Shown: positions 1 to 12,651, counted from the stretch's first letter. The stretch is DNA of 64,000 bases from Rhodamnia argentea (GCF_020921035.1 NC_063154.1:29211948-29275947), one strand, 5' to 3'. Notes: a model not told the origin generated them from the letters alone. Translations and numbers: made by a program.

Positions 1-1383
1 GGAGACGAAGAATGATCGCCAAAGCCCACTTTGCTTAAAATTGATTGCGTTCCACATAATCACCGCGCCATAAAAGCTGGATAAGCCAAAGTAGAGTTAC
101 TCTTCAAATTGTGATTTGGAATTGACATGAAGAATATATAGTAGAGTCACTATGCATGCAAAAGTTGGATAATTAATCTCTAGTGAGCTCAATTGTCAAT
201 CTCAAATTATGTGGTTAAAGTCACTCCTGGTAACTATATAGTAAAAGATTTTGTTATATAGCGATGTTCATTGGAGAACACTATGTTTTTGTTAATTTTG
301 CTATAAGATTTATGTATATTAAGTTCATATAAATAGTGTCATTTTCGGATTTCTCAGATAATCATTTGCAAACATGTTAATTCATATTATAAATTGCCAA
401 CCTTTCAATTCTTATGTTTGTTGTTATTATAGAATTCCACTAGTTCTCACGGCGTGAACAATTACTTTTGGGCATTTTGAAACTCGATGGATTGATGAAT
501 TTCGTTGTAAATGCAAATAGCATTACTCGAGTGACAAAAAACAGAACATGCTACCTTCTTGTTAATATGATAGAAATGTTTGTCACCTCATGAGGTAGAT
601 TATAGACATCTCCAGTATGAACTACAATTTTTGTCTAACTATTGGATCATCCAACACGGTAACAAAGCAGTGAATCTTAAAAGGAAAACTCAATCAATTT
701 TCAAGTGTAAAATGATATAAATATGATTTGTTCGTTTTGACCCAAGCAATCCCCTTTTTCATTGTTTCGTTTTAGCATGACTTTTCAATTTTTTTAGAGT
801 GACATAATATTGAATAGAAATAATAGATATTGACTTTAACAGGAAGTAATGACGTCCTTGACCTTTTCACATATATTTTGAAGAAATTAAAGATTATAAC
901 TGAAAAAATTGTAATATTATTTGTATCACACGTGTTTAATTTGAGTGAATAAGTAAAATTAATAGAAACCTAACGGGGCTAACAAACACGGTATGGGGAA
1001 TAATACACTAATTTTGAAGTTAAACTAGTCCAAAATGAGACATTGAAGCTATTTTTGGTAAAATGAAAAAAGAAATTTGCTAATATGGACAAATCAAACA
1101 AATTTGAGGTATATCGTCCTTTTTGTTTTCAAATATTTCATGTTGCCTTTTGAACTGTCCTTAAAAAACATGGACAGACTAATAATATGTCAAAACATAA
1201 ACAGAAAAGCTCTGGTTGTCATGTTGTTTTGTGTGGTCTGTGCAATCTTTGGAATGACCTTTGCAAGATGAGGATGCGGCCACAATCGATAGACCAAGAT
1301 TGTTAGGAACACCGCTTCTTCCATATGTATTCATGAACTTTTCGAACTAACAGAATCACTAACTTCATGAGCGAATACTGCAG
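1..1383. other. AT-rich non-coding DNA, probably intron of the left NLR
   Basis: No open frame resembling NB-ARC or LRR sequence is seen here on either strand. The stretch is AT-rich and ends in a good 3' splice site (TGCAG at 1379-1383) directly before an LRR exon. The simplest reading is intron DNA between the NB-ARC/LRR body of the NLR, left of the window, and its C-terminal LRR exons. It could instead be the 5' flank if the LRR exons are an orphan remnant. Confidence 0.5.
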
Positions 1384-4300
1384 GTTGCATTTCCTAGCTT
1401 GGAGACATTAAGCATCTGGAGAATGGATAGCATTGAGACAATATGGGACAATCAAGTTGCTGCGGAGTCTTTCTGTAAACTAAAATCGCTCAGAGTTTAT
1501 GGAGGCGATAAGCTAGAGAACATTGTTCCTTCTTACATTCTTGGACGGCTCAAGAGTTTGGAAAGTTTGGAGGTACAATCATGTGATTCGCTTGAAGTTG
1601 TTTTCAAACTGCAGCCATTGAGTCCTCTAGATGGACATCCCATTGCTCGTTTCCCGTTAAAAAAGTTGAAGTTAGAGGGATTATCAAAGCTAAAGCGTGT
1701 ATGGGATAAGGAACTTCACAGTCAAGTCAAATTCCAGTGTCTCCGTTCTGTTACCGTTTCCTGGTGCGAGAGCCTCACCTCTCTGTTTCCAGCCTCAGTA
1801 GCTAGGGATCTAATGCAACTTGAGGAGTTGAAGATCAATGAATGTGGTGGCATTGTGGAACTCATCGAGAAGGAAGGACTAGTTCCCAGGGATGTGTTCC
1901 CTAAGTTAACCTCCCTCGAGCTTAACAATCTACCAGAGTTGAAGTGCATCTACACAGGAACACACGCTCTACGTTGGCCGGCATTGAAGACCTTGGAGGT
2001 GGATGGCTGTAACAAAGTGGAGATACTTGCTTCGCAACCTGAGAATGAGATGCCACTTCATAAACAACCTCTCTTCTTGATAGAAAAGGTACGACCCAAG
2101 ATGTGTGACATTTTTGTTGTGAGTAAACTCTGCAATTTGTGCGATTGTGATTATAATTGAGTGCAAACGGGAATGTAGGGATTTACTTGAGTGCAAACGC
2201 GGGTACAAGAAGTCAAATGTAAAAGATCGGTGATAATGTCTATTGCATGGGGTGCATTTCCTTCCGTCGAATTGCATGAGACTCAACATCTTAAAATGCA
2301 GGACTTATACCATAATACACGAACACTCTTTTAACTAAGCTGGTTTTAGATTCTGACTTGACTAATTTCTCAGGGCGCATTCTCAAATCTGCAAGAGTTA
2401 AAATTAGATTTATATGGAGGGATGGAGATATGGCATGGGCATTCTCATGATGGAGAATTCTTCGGCAAGGTTAGAGTTCTCAAGCTTCATCATTTATCGA
2501 AGGAATCTGCAATGTCCACATGTCGTCTTGTTCGGAGTTTAACCAACTTGCAAGAGCTGGTTGTACGCAACTCTGATATAGAAGAGGTGAGCGACATTGT
2601 GGAAGCCAAAGAAGGCCCAAGGCACGAGCTAAAAGTAATACCACCATTTTCCAGATTTTTCCAACATCTCAAGACTCTAGACGTGTCATTTTGTGATGGG
2701 TTATCAAAGATGTTCACACCGACAATAGCTGGAAATTTGGTGGAACTCACGAAATTGAGGATGAGTAAATGCAAAATGTTGACAGAAGTCATTTGTGATG
2801 ATGGAGGTGAGGAGGGGCTTGTGGTGGTTTTCAATCAATTGAAGTATATGGAGCTTGATGGGTTGACGGGGTTGAGATGTTTCAGCTCAAGTAAATACGC
2901 ATTAATGTTCCCACTCTTGGAAGATGTCATTGTGAGTGGATGTCCCAGCATGAAGTTCTTCTCTGAGGGACCAATAAATACGCCAAAGTTGGAGAGAGTA
3001 CACGTCTCAACTGAAGCATGGTTTTGGGAGGAAAACCTCAACATCACCATCCAAAATATGTTTAAAGAAATGGTATGCATCGGTTATCAAATTATGTGCA
3101 ATTAGATGGTCTTGTTGCGTTTTGCTAACTAGAAGTTTACATTTAATGATGCTTTTTCTAATAGGCTACGGTTGCCGGAGTAAGGTCGATGCGGCTATCT
3201 GAGTTCCCCGAGCTAATTGAAAAATGGCACGGCGAACTTATTCCCATCAAGCCATCTTGGCAATTAAAATTACTGGTGGTGGATAAATGTCCATCATTTA
3301 CTAACGCTATTCCATCCAGATTGATACCTGTTTTAAATGAAGTGCAAAGATTGCAAGTGCGCGATTGCGAGTCGCTAGAAGAAGTATTCAATCATGAAGG
3401 GCTGGAGGGCGTGCGAAGCACTCGGTTGCTACCTAGTTTACTACATCTAGACTTGGTCAATCTGCCAAAGTTGTGGCGACTATGGAACAACCATCTTCAA
3501 GGGACGCTACGCTTCGATACGATAACTAGCCTCACCCTTTATAAATGCAGCAACTTGAGACATGCTTTCACTCCATCGATGGCTAGGTGTCTTGCGAATC
3601 TATGGTGGATGGAAATAAAGGAGTGTGGTCAAATGGAAGGAGTGATCGCAGAGGAAGAAGGGCAAGGAAGCGCAGTGGAGAAGATTACATTCCCGATTCT
3701 TTATTGGATGAACCTGGAATGTTTGCCCAATATGACTAGTTTTCTCTCGGGGAAGAATCATCGGCTGGAATGCCCCAAATTACAAACGTTGAGCATCGCC
3801 GACTGTCCCAAGATGAGAAGTTTAACTAGGCAACCTTTGATGGAGATAGACCACCGCACTCCTTCACTTTTTACTTCGCAGGTCAGTCTTCACTTTCTTT
3901 ATCCAATGCTTTTGATGTATAAAATTAAACATCTTGTCAAATGTGAGCACCAATGGAAGTTGCAATGCGACATCCGCTTTTTTTCTTTCATTTGTTTTTG
4001 CCTCCGAAATCCTCAACACGCCACACAATGTCATCGATCAAGGATAAGAAATTGGTTACCCATTGCAAATTGATTAAACTTAAATTGTAGATAGGTGTCA
4101 CCACCAACTAAAACTTCATAATTTTAAACCCATTCACAAATTGGATAAACTGAAATCTTCCCAATCACTGAAATCAAAGATAAAGAAGCATGAAACTAGT
4201 CACCCGATTTTTTGGCGGGGACAAGTGGCAATAGCGTAATTCACGACCAAATGAAAATTCCATACGGGCTCTTAAGTGAACAATTCATAGCAGCTCATAC

Positions 4301-6730
4301 AATCGTTTCATTTTTTATTTTATTTTTTTTGTATTAGAATATATTTTTGCATAACATGTTTTATTTGTTCACGAAGATTGTTTGCATTTTCCCGGGGATC
4401 CTCGTTAGTGTGAGAAACCCGCCTTCAAATTTCTTGTCATGCGAACTTTTTAAGAAAATTGCAATAGTATTCATGTGTTATTTGATGTCGTCATTTCGTT
4501 CTTTGGATCGTAATTCAGTGAAATGTTCTCCTATCTTTTTTGTGCATGAGTATTAACGGGTGGTACAGGCCGTAAGGTAGCTTATTTTGTCGCACCGCAC
4601 GCGGCCATAGTAATTAGTCCATTAAAGCGAAAGCATCAAGCAACCTCTCCTTGATTGTGTCACTAACAAGTTCTAGAATGTAGTGATTTGTGGGAGGAAA
4701 GTAAGTTCATAATTCAATGTCATCAAATTTATGGTGTCATTTTTCCAAATATGGCAGGTACAATTTCCTACGCTTCGGTCGATATTTCTCTCTCACATGG
4801 AAAATTTAAGCAAAATATGGATGGATAGTCCTCGAGATACTCTCACTTTTGAACATTTACGGGAAGTGAAGATTGAGAATTGTAAGAGCCTTGAAAATCT
4901 GTTTCCGCGTTGGGTGGCTACAAGTCTAAACCAATTTGAGAAACTTAGAGTGGAGTTTTGCACAATCAAGGAAATAGTCACGAGTGGGGATGGCACTCCA
5001 CAGTCCGCTACTGCTCAAATACTTTTCCCGCAATTAATCTCTCTAGTATTCCATGATATGCCACAACTCAAGAGTTTCTGCCCTGATTTGCCTACTTTGA
5101 ACTGGCCATTCTTGAAGGAATTGCGAGTGACACATTGTGACAAACTAAACATGTTTCCTTTGGTGGAAACCATGAACAAGTGGCCTCAAAGAGATGATCA
5201 TCAGGACATTTCAAACCAAGAAACACACTCTTCATTTGAGAAGGTATGACTACAACTCTTCTCCCTCGGTTTCTACTTTGTTCTTTAAAGCACTTACTAA
5301 TCTTATGTTCACTGTATATTAATCGTATCATGATACTAACATGGTATCCCTTGCCTATCAGTTTGTCAATAATACAAGATATTTCTAATATCATAAGTAT
5401 ACTTTTCGGTTGGGGACACTTATGAGATATTCCATTATCTAAAATTACAAAATAATTGCAGATTTTTTTAGAACATAAGATATTCCTCAACTAATCTAAT
5501 TAAATATAATGTATTTGGGAAGGTCAATGAGAACTTGACACATGGTCCTCTCCATTGTTCTCACGTTTCTCACCATTGAACTTTTCTTCTCTTTTTTATT
5601 TTGTACAATCTTTAAAAAACATACTCTAATTTCATTTCAGAAATAAAAGCATTGGAACCCTAATTCACCGTATTCTTCTTTATTCTTTAATTCACCCCGT
5701 TACGTTCCACGTCTACTACATACTAAGGAAAACTCGTAGCCCCCTTACTTATAGTTTTCGGACAACGTAACGAACCCCATATGTTTTAGTAACACTATGA
5801 GTGCATCCTGTGACAGGTTTGCCTTTTACGGCACATGATTTACAGCTGAATCTTGTTGAATTTACTTCTCTCATTGTATCGGCAATTTCGCAGGGCATTT
5901 TCACTTTAGAGAGACTTTCATTGGTCGATAAGGATATTCATATGATACGGAATGGAAAATTTTCTGAGGACATCTTTGGCAAGCCAAAAGCACTAACATT
6001 GGCATGTTTTCATGATGAAAATGCCGTCTTTCCTCCCATATCCTCCCTCTTACAGAGACTTCGGAACCTACAAAGCCTTGAGTTCTTTTGTAGTGCTTTT
6101 GAAGAACTATTCCCCGATGAAGGGCTTGTTGACGAGGGAAAATGTTTGGTGCTTGAACATTTAAGAGAACTCAAGTTAAGCAAGCTACACAACATAAAGC
6201 ATGTATGGAGGAAAGACTGTTTAGTGTCCAAAATTCTTCGGAGTATTGACAAACTTGAGGTTCGGGAATGTCCTAGTTTGACAACATTATTTCCAGTCGA
6301 GATATCCTTTCGTAATTTGACGGAGCTAGTGGTGATGACTTCCTCTGGATTGGTACATCTAGGGACAGCTTCAGCGATCGCAAGTTTGGTGCATCTCATC
6401 GAGATGACTATAATAGAATGTGAAAGAATGAAAGAAGTAGTGGCAGACGACGAAAACGGAGAAGGAAAAGTGATTTCGTTTGGGAACCTAAAACGGTTGA
6501 CGCTCAAAAAAATGCCAAGCCTAGAATGCTTCTCCTCCACCACAAGTTGCGTCTTGAGGTTTCCATCCCTGTTGAGGATTAAAGTGGAAGAGTGCCCCAA
6601 AATGAACATCTTTTCTAAGGGTAAGCTAAGCACACCAAGTCTACGCCGTGCGTCACTGTTCAGATACGAGTGGGACTGGGGGGAATGCGAGGGTGATCTC
6701 AATGCAGCCATACAAAGGTTATCGGCATAA
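1384..6730 (+). CDS. CC-NBS-LRR disease resistance protein (At4g27190/RPS5-like), C-terminal LRR exons only
   Basis: Five exons join in frame: 1384-2088, 2374-3072, 3165-3881, 4758-5243 and 5894-6730 (stop TAA 6728-6730). Each begins after an AG and ends before a GT, all in phase 0, giving 1147 residues. Every exon holds irregular leucine-rich repeats of the resistance-protein type: 'L..L.L..L..L..IW' strings alternating with 'F..L..L.V..C..L..LFP' strings and patches such as 'ECGGIVELI' or 'ECERMKEVVADDENGEG'. Exons 1 and 4 open alike (VAFPSLETL, VQFPTLRSI) and close alike (IEK, FEK), which points to exon duplication. In the family this region is the cytoplasmic ligand-sensing and autoinhibitory part of an intracellular immune receptor. 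The NB-ARC region is outside the window, so whether the whole gene works cannot be judged, but no frameshift or stop is seen here. The gene on the right edge (61516 onward) is the same type and strand. Confidence 0.85.
3882..4757 (+). other. Intron 3 of the left NLR (876 bp)
   Basis: Bounded by GTCAG at 3882 and GGCAG at 4753-4757. AT-rich with a T-run near 4311-4330. I see no coding or mobile-element signal. Confidence 0.6.
5244..5893 (+). other. Intron 4 of the left NLR (650 bp)
   Basis: Bounded by GTATG at 5244 and TCGCAG ending at 5893. Frame 2 is open from 5801 into the last exon, but 'GIFTLERLSL' after the splice site aligns with the start of the other LRR exons, so 5894 is taken as the exon start. 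Confidence 0.55.
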
Positions 6731-6855
6731 ACAACCAAACGCGCAGGGAATAAGTAAGGCCCAATTAATGCAGCCATTCTCATCCTTTGGTTTTTCTCTT
6801 TGCTTCTGCATCATAAGATTCTGAATTTCTTCATCTTCATGTTCTTAAAGCACAC

Positions 6856-6882
6856 GCTCTCTCTCTCTCTCTCTCTCTCTCT
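6856..6882 (+). repeat. (CT)n microsatellite
   Basis: About thirteen CT units lie 37 bp before the start codon of the beta-ureidopropionase pseudogene. Pyrimidine-rich CT tracts are common in plant 5' leaders, so this probably sat in the leader of the original gene. Confidence 0.85.
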
Positions 6883-6918
6883 TCAAATTCGACCAACGCA
6901 CGCCTCTCCAGCTGGCCC

Positions 6919-9886
6919 ATGGAGACGATGCAGAACGGACAAGCTACAGAGGAGGCCGCGGCAGCTCGGAACGGCTCTGTTTGCGGATACGAGTCGTTCC
7001 ATCGCCTCCTCCGCGACGATCTCAACCCCCAAGTCTTTCAGGTTTTCCTTTCTCCATTGCATCTCTCTCCTCAGTGTCGCTCGATCGATACTAGCTCGCG
7101 GAGCAGTGTCCGGTCGATTTGAATCCTTGTAGCTGTTGATCCGATTGATTTGGCGTGTATTTCTCGAGTGTTAATTCTTCGATTGGATTTTGACCTGAGC
7201 TTATTAAGGAAATGAAGTTGATTTCGTGAAATCCATGGAATTAGAAACGACATAGTTTCGTTTTGGGGAAGATGTTCTGGCACTGGTGCTTTTCTGTAAG
7301 CTTGATGGTGCTAGCATCTACAGATTTCGAATTGGTGCTGATCAGGAAAGGAAAGGCTTCATGGAGAAGGATTGCTGCAGTAAAATCTTGGGATGAAATA
7401 CGCAAATGATGTGGTCAGATTGTACGATTCTGTTCTGCTCGATTTGTCTCGTCTCTCTGCTCACTTTTTCCAATTAAACTTAGGCTTTGCTGTTTAGATG
7501 AATATTTATGTCATTAGTCAATCTAGGAGAATGTTTGTATATGCTCTGCATCTTTCGGGTCTGCATATGTAGACATACCGTTTACTAGTCGAGTTAAATA
7601 GGAGCTGGACTTCCGTCAGAAAGGTGGATCTTAGGAATTCTAGTGGTATTATTCCGTTAGTTTTCACGATTGGAATGGTTGTGGCCTCCCGAATCGTACG
7701 ACTGAACACAAAAAGAATTACAAGAAGTAAGGATAGACAGCTTAAAGTCTTAGTATAGAAAGTTGGGGTTGATCGAGTAATTTCTATTCCGAATGAATTT
7801 TGAATTGACACGGATCAACCGCCCATGAAAATATTTGTTGAGACAACTGAATGACTGAGCAATCGGTGCCTTCTTCCTAAAATGTCAAAATCTCAAAGCA
7901 TGTCATTCCGTTGTGATACAATCTTACTTTTTTGTCAAATCTTTATGATATTGATTTCAGGAAGTCAGTCGTTTACATATTGGATTGAATTGTGTAAGGA
8001 CTCTTCAAGTTGATCCTCTGGCAGATTCTGCCAAAGCTCTCTCATCTGAATGTAACTTTGACATACAGGTGATCCTACTGTTTCTGTTTTTGTGGTGCTT
8101 ACTGGATGTGTTGATTTAAAGGTTGTTGCTAAGAGTCCTGGTCACACTAGTCTGCACTGTTTCATGTGCTTCAATACCATTTGGTTGGAGTTTGATAAAG
8201 ACTCGCTATAAATCAAATAGGTTCCTCATGTAAAATAGTTTTGTTAATGGTATGACACTTGTCTTCTCAGCACATTCCTGCTTGGAGCATATGGCGAATC
8301 TGAGCGTGTGCATAAGAAATACTTGCTTGTCATCGGTGACATGACTGAACATCCTGAAAGGACTGGAAAAGCTTTTTGGCGTACTTTTCTCTAGGGCAAT
8401 CAGTTTCAATGCCTTATGTTCCTTTTGGCAACCGTGGACCACAAAGTTGCTTAACTCCACCCAACAAACACTCAATTTATGATTGCCTTAATGTAATGTC
8501 ACCTCAATAGCCTCTGAAGCAAGTTCCTCCAGCATTGCTCAGGCCTGCAAATGAAAGTTCAGGCTAACAATTGTTTGGAAGTTCTCTGAGGGACATGAGC
8601 AAAGACCTTCCGATGTGTGCTCCTTGTTCTCTCTGCAAAGGGGCATAGGGAGCTTCTATTTATAACTCGGTAATCTTTCATGCCTGTGATAGATAAAACA
8701 GCGTGGACCGACTAATATTATGTCACTGAGATTCATACATATGGCCCTAACTAGGGAAATATTTGTTTAAAAGCAATGAATTTCAAAGATCTGGTCCAGA
8801 TGTCCTTTGGCAATATTGAGAACTTATCACTAGGGAGGTCTTGAAGAGCATAGTCCGGGAAATGAGCTATTCTGAAATCTGTTTTAGCATAGATTCTTGG
8901 TCCTGAGTTTTTCTATGAGATGGAAGGTGTGAGAAAGTCTGACTAGCATAGTCTTGTGCCATGTTGGGATTCTGTGGACTTGGTGAGCCAACTGATAGAG
9001 TAATGTGCAAAGTTTGATGTCGTCAAACCATTCTAGTTGATTGAACTTGCTATCGTTGAAGCTAAGAAATACTCTTACATATTCTTTGTGGCAGTCGCTA
9101 TTTTGTAGTTGTTTGCTCTTATTGAAAAACATTACTGCAGTTCTTGGCAGGATCCTTTGATTTTTATTCATTCTGACCAGTTTTGTGGAATTGATCAATT
9201 TATTCTGATTTTCTTTCAGGCATTTCGCTCTATGGTAGACAAGGAGTAATTAAGAGAACCACGAGTTGTCAGAGTTGGGCTTATTCAAAACTCTATGGTT
9301 CTTCCCACAACTGCTTCCTTTCTGGATCACAAGAGAATGAAAGATGCTGCCGGTGCTTCAGGAGTGAACATCTTATGCTTGCATGTTAGTCACGTCATGA
9401 AGCTTGAGCTGTACATTTTTTGGTTTCTCCTTTTGGACTTGAAAGACTGAAATTCAACTACTGAACTAATCTACAATCTAGGAAGCGTGGATGATGCCAT
9501 TTGCCTTTTGCACAGGAGAGAAGCGGCAGCATGAGAACATGTTCATTGTCAATCCTATCCTTGAGAGGGATCACTGCCGTTGCTAACAGTTCATTGATCG
9601 GGTAGGAACAGAATCATTTTCCAATCTGTTCACATCAGGCGACGGGAAGCGACAGCAAGCGACAGCAAGCTGATTTCAGGCACTTTTATGGATCCAGTCA
9701 CTTTTCAGCTCCAGATCCTCCGTGCACGCGCCCCTACAGAGATGGATCGGTGGTCTAAGACATGGATTTGAACCTCTGTAGGCAGCTGAAAGACAAGTGG
9801 GCCCTCGGGATGATTGCTCAGTACGAGCTCTATGCGGATATGCTCGCTCGGTATCTGATCCCTTGCTGCATAAGAAGTCCTCTTAA
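6919..9886 (+). pseudogene. PYD3: Beta-ureidopropionase pseudogene with the catalytic exons deleted
   Basis: The parent enzyme (nitrilase/CN-hydrolase superfamily) hydrolyses N-carbamoyl-beta-alanine in the last step of uracil breakdown. Recognisable exons: 6919-7041 (METMQNGQATEEA..., ending LNPQVFQ), 7961-8068 (EVSRLHIGLNC..., ending CNFDIQ), 9220-9384 (AFRSM..., [24 protein letters not shown]) and 9482 onward (EAWMMPFAFCTGEKR, NPILERD). Lesions: a TAA at 9247-9249 inside exon 3. Near 9575-9590 the text jumps from 'NPILERD' straight to 'ANS.FIDRVGTESF', so the central part with the catalytic Lys and Cys is gone. A short (CGACAGCAAG) duplication at about 9650-9669 and further frame breaks follow. 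The end is still recognisable (DMDLNLCRQLKDKW, then VSDPLLHKKSS and TAA at 9884-9886). Introns remain, so this is a DNA-level duplicate and not a processed copy. Confidence 0.85.
9645..9672 (+). repeat. Short tandem repeat (10-bp unit) in the PYD3 pseudogene
   Basis: The unit CGACAGCAAG occurs twice after a related CGACGGGAAG. It lies just after the conserved 'FTSGDGK' codons and disrupts the frame, consistent with slippage after loss of selection. Confidence 0.7.
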
Positions 9887-10889
9887 GTTCTTGATTTACA
9901 ACACTGTACATTCAGGGTTGACATTATCTGATCGTCGTTCATGTTCAATCAACGTGTTTCCATGAAATCCAGGGACACGATAGTTCAATCAAAATTTATA
10001 GCTCAATCATCATGCCTATTCAAATCTTGCGTGAGAAACCAATGAATAGCATCTTGAATAGCATCTTATTGTCCTTTCACGGTAGTTGTCGTGGCTAATT
10101 GTGGCCGAGTGTCTCTGGTGCTTTTGGTGTTCACTTTGGCTTCGAACTTGTGTTTGGTCTGTTGCTTTTGAAGGTTTTGTGAGTTGGGTGATGGGTTGGT
10201 GGCGTTCCTTGGTTCTATTTGTCTGTTTGCAGTAGATTCTCAAATTGGGCACATCCAATATTTTCTTATCAGTTTCTCAATTCATTAGAATTCGAAGTGA
10301 AATCGGGAATGGTGGACGAGATTTTCTGTTTGTCACTAGCTTTGTGGTTAGCCATCTTTGGGAGCTTAGAAGTGAGTGCACAATCGAAACCACTAAGCTG
10401 ACTTAATTTTGTCATCTTCCTCTGCTTGACTTGATAAAAAGGCTTGTTTTTTTCCTTGTCACACAAGGGATGAGTTGGTCTTTGTCTTTCAAAAGAACAT
10501 TGTCTGGAAATTGGAGATTTGGCTTTGTCCATAAGTAAACAAAGCATCATGTGCTTTTTGAAGTGATTGGTGAAGTTGATGGCCTGTGTTCACTCTGCAA
10601 AATCTTCCTGCCTTTTTCCTTGTTAATTCCCACGACTGATTTGTACATCAGCACTCATATAAGAAGTTGGGAGATCTCTGGTGGGCATCTATATTGGGTG
10701 CTTCTCCAGGCATCGAATGCTCCTAACTAGTTGTTTGAAATGATTGACATTTGGTTCCTTCATTTAGAGTTCTGACTTTTAGAGTGGATGCTGCGCCGAG
10801 TTTAAGTAGCTTTGAGGATGTACCGAGATTGATGTTTTTGTCGAAGCTAATCCTCATGGTTAAAATCTAAGTGGCCATTTTTCATGCAG
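9887..10889. other. Gene-free spacer between the PYD3 and RIBA remnants
   Basis: Short open frames occur on both strands but none resembles a known protein. The missing first exon of the RIBA remnant may have been here, but I cannot identify it. Confidence 0.5.
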
Positions 10890-11589
10890 AGTTTCCAGGA
10901 ACTCGAAATCATCCAATTTGCTGCTCCAGGCAAACCATTCTTCGCAAATTGGTTTTCCATCTGATATAACCGCGGTTTCATTGGGTGGTAAATTATCTTC
11001 CAGTGGGAGGGGTGTTGTTGCAGCAAAAGCTGCAGTGATACCTGACGGAGGTGAAACTTTGTCTTGTCCTGGTGATTTTGCGGTGAGCGAGACTCTGATT
11101 GGTGAGGAATCAGTTGGCATTCAATTGCAGCCTGATGCAGTAGTGTTTGGAGCGCTTGCAGCTGATACTGCACCTATAAGCACTTCTTTCCCCATTGAAG
11201 ATGATGAATTTGACTTGGACCAACCCACGACAGGCTTTGCATCTGTTCCAGAAGCAATTGAGGACATCCGCCAAGGAAAGGTTGGTATGCTTTTTGTATC
11301 ACATCGTCGAGTGCATTTTAATTGTTCATCCATAAATGTCTATGTCATGGTTGGAACTGAATTCCAGATTGTAGTGGCAGTAGACGATGAGGACAGGGAG
11401 AATGAGGGTGATCTTATAATGGCAGCAGAAATGGCAACACCTGAGGCTATGGCATTTATTGTGAAGCATGGCGCTGGGATTGTTTGTGTGATCATGAAAG
11501 AGGAAGATTTGGAGCGCTTGCAACTTCCTTTGATGGTGAATCAGAGGCAGAATGAAGAGAAGCTTCGGACTGCATTCACTGTGACTGTG
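10890..11589 (+). pseudogene. RIBA: RIBA fragment (3,4-dihydroxy-2-butanone-4-phosphate synthase part, truncated)
   Basis: In plants RIBA is a plastid bifunctional enzyme (DHBP synthase plus GTP cyclohydrolase II) that feeds riboflavin synthesis. Two exons are visible: about 10890-11280, with the linker ending in 'TGFASVPEAIEDIRQGK', and 11368-11589, with the DHBP-synthase signature VDDEDRENEGDLIMAAE followed by MAFIVKHGAGIVCVIMKEEDLERL and LPLMVN. The 87-bp intron 11281-11367 has no in-frame stop. After 'AFTVTV' a GT donor is followed by non-matching sequence; a stop comes at 11647-11649. The rest of DHBP synthase and the whole cyclohydrolase II domain are not found downstream. No ATG start is visible in frame, since the first exon is missing. 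I call it a truncated 5' gene fragment. The reading frame is otherwise clean, so truncation is probably fairly recent. Confidence 0.8.
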
Positions 11590-12011
11590 GTATGTGCTTT
11601 TATTACACCATATCCTTTTGCAATACATGAGGTTTTTCTCAAAACTTAGAGTTGAGTTTTTGATTGGAAATTAACAGATGGGGATAATTTGAACTTTTTG
11701 TTTTTCATCAATGTGTATTTATTGTTATTCTGTTTTGCTTTCTCAGAGGTTCATGTACTTAAGAAACGGCCCTCTGGAGAGCAAGACACTTTGAATTTTT
11801 TCTTGTCCGCAGTCCGTAGAGATCTTGATTTTTGAAGTATTCTTGGAAATGAATGTTAGAAAGAAATGAAGCAAAATGTGGTAAGAAGAGATCCTGAGAT
11901 AATAGTACTCGTGCAGAATTTGGTCTGGTTAACTTGTGTTAATTATCATACCTTTTGTGTTCTTACTCATAGATCATTTGCTGATAAAAAATCGAACCCC
12001 GCAGACTGTGC
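11590..12011. other. Spacer with nothing recognised
   Basis: Follows the RIBA fragment. No continuation of its coding sequence and no repeat or gene signature seen. Confidence 0.5.
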
Positions 12012-12215
12012 CACACTGTTTTCTTAAGGGGCGCATCGATGGAAGCATGCAAGCCGCGACTCTTAAATGTTCGGACAGCTCATGACCACCGAAGCTCCTG
12101 CACTACACACAACGTGGCTCGGGAACTTCTCTAAAGAAAGGAGATGTCCGCATGTTCAAGCTTTTTAGAATTGATGCTATTGAACTCAAAAGTCTCCCTT
12201 TTCGGAAGGAATGTT
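12012..12215 (+). pseudogene. Degenerate B3 (REM) domain relic 1
   Basis: One frame reads 'QAATLKCSDSS' then a stop, then 'PPKLLHYTQRG' and later 'KKGDVRMFKLFRIDAIELK'. This follows the order of the B3 strands in the better-preserved REM genes of this window ('ATLRYSDRSWPVKL', 'GNVCMFELTDRDDIVF'). A stop replaces the conserved Trp of the 'SWPVKL' motif. It is a decayed exon of a REM-type DNA-binding protein with no partner exon nearby. Confidence 0.6.
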
Positions 12216-12251
12216 AAGAATTAGGCGTAAACTTTGGTATGCCTACAAAAA

Positions 12252-12651
12252 AATTTATGGTCTGCTATGTTTTGTTTAGTGAATCGGATCAAAGAAAGCA
12301 AACCTTTCTGCTTCAAGTGATCGAATGGTGATAAAATTTCCTGAGGTTTTTTAGAGACTAGTGAAAATTAGTCAGGGAAATTGCATTTTCCAAAATTCCA
12401 ATCTCTCTGCATGTTTGCTGTCTTTATTCGACAAAGTATAAATCGAACTCGTCCACAGCATGGGATCGATAAAATAAAAGGTCATAAGCAATCCTTATCT
12501 CACGCCAATATGTAGAGTTGAACAGGAACATAACAGAGATTTGAGAATATTTCTTGAAGTAATTTCCTTTACCCTTGAGGTGGTCTTAGAAAAGGAAAGA
12601 AAGAATGGTCCTGCACCAACTCTGTTCTCTAGAAAAGTTCGATGATGGAGT
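12252..12651 (+). repeat. 400-bp direct repeat, copy A
   Basis: Nearly identical to 13021-13421 in the same orientation, with scattered substitutions. Non-coding. The unit spacing is 769 bp. Confidence 0.9.

Noticed and set aside
6010..6783. A 257-codon minus-strand ORF
   Set aside because: It is antisense to the last LRR exon of the left NLR, whose product is clearly recognisable; the ORF is a shadow.
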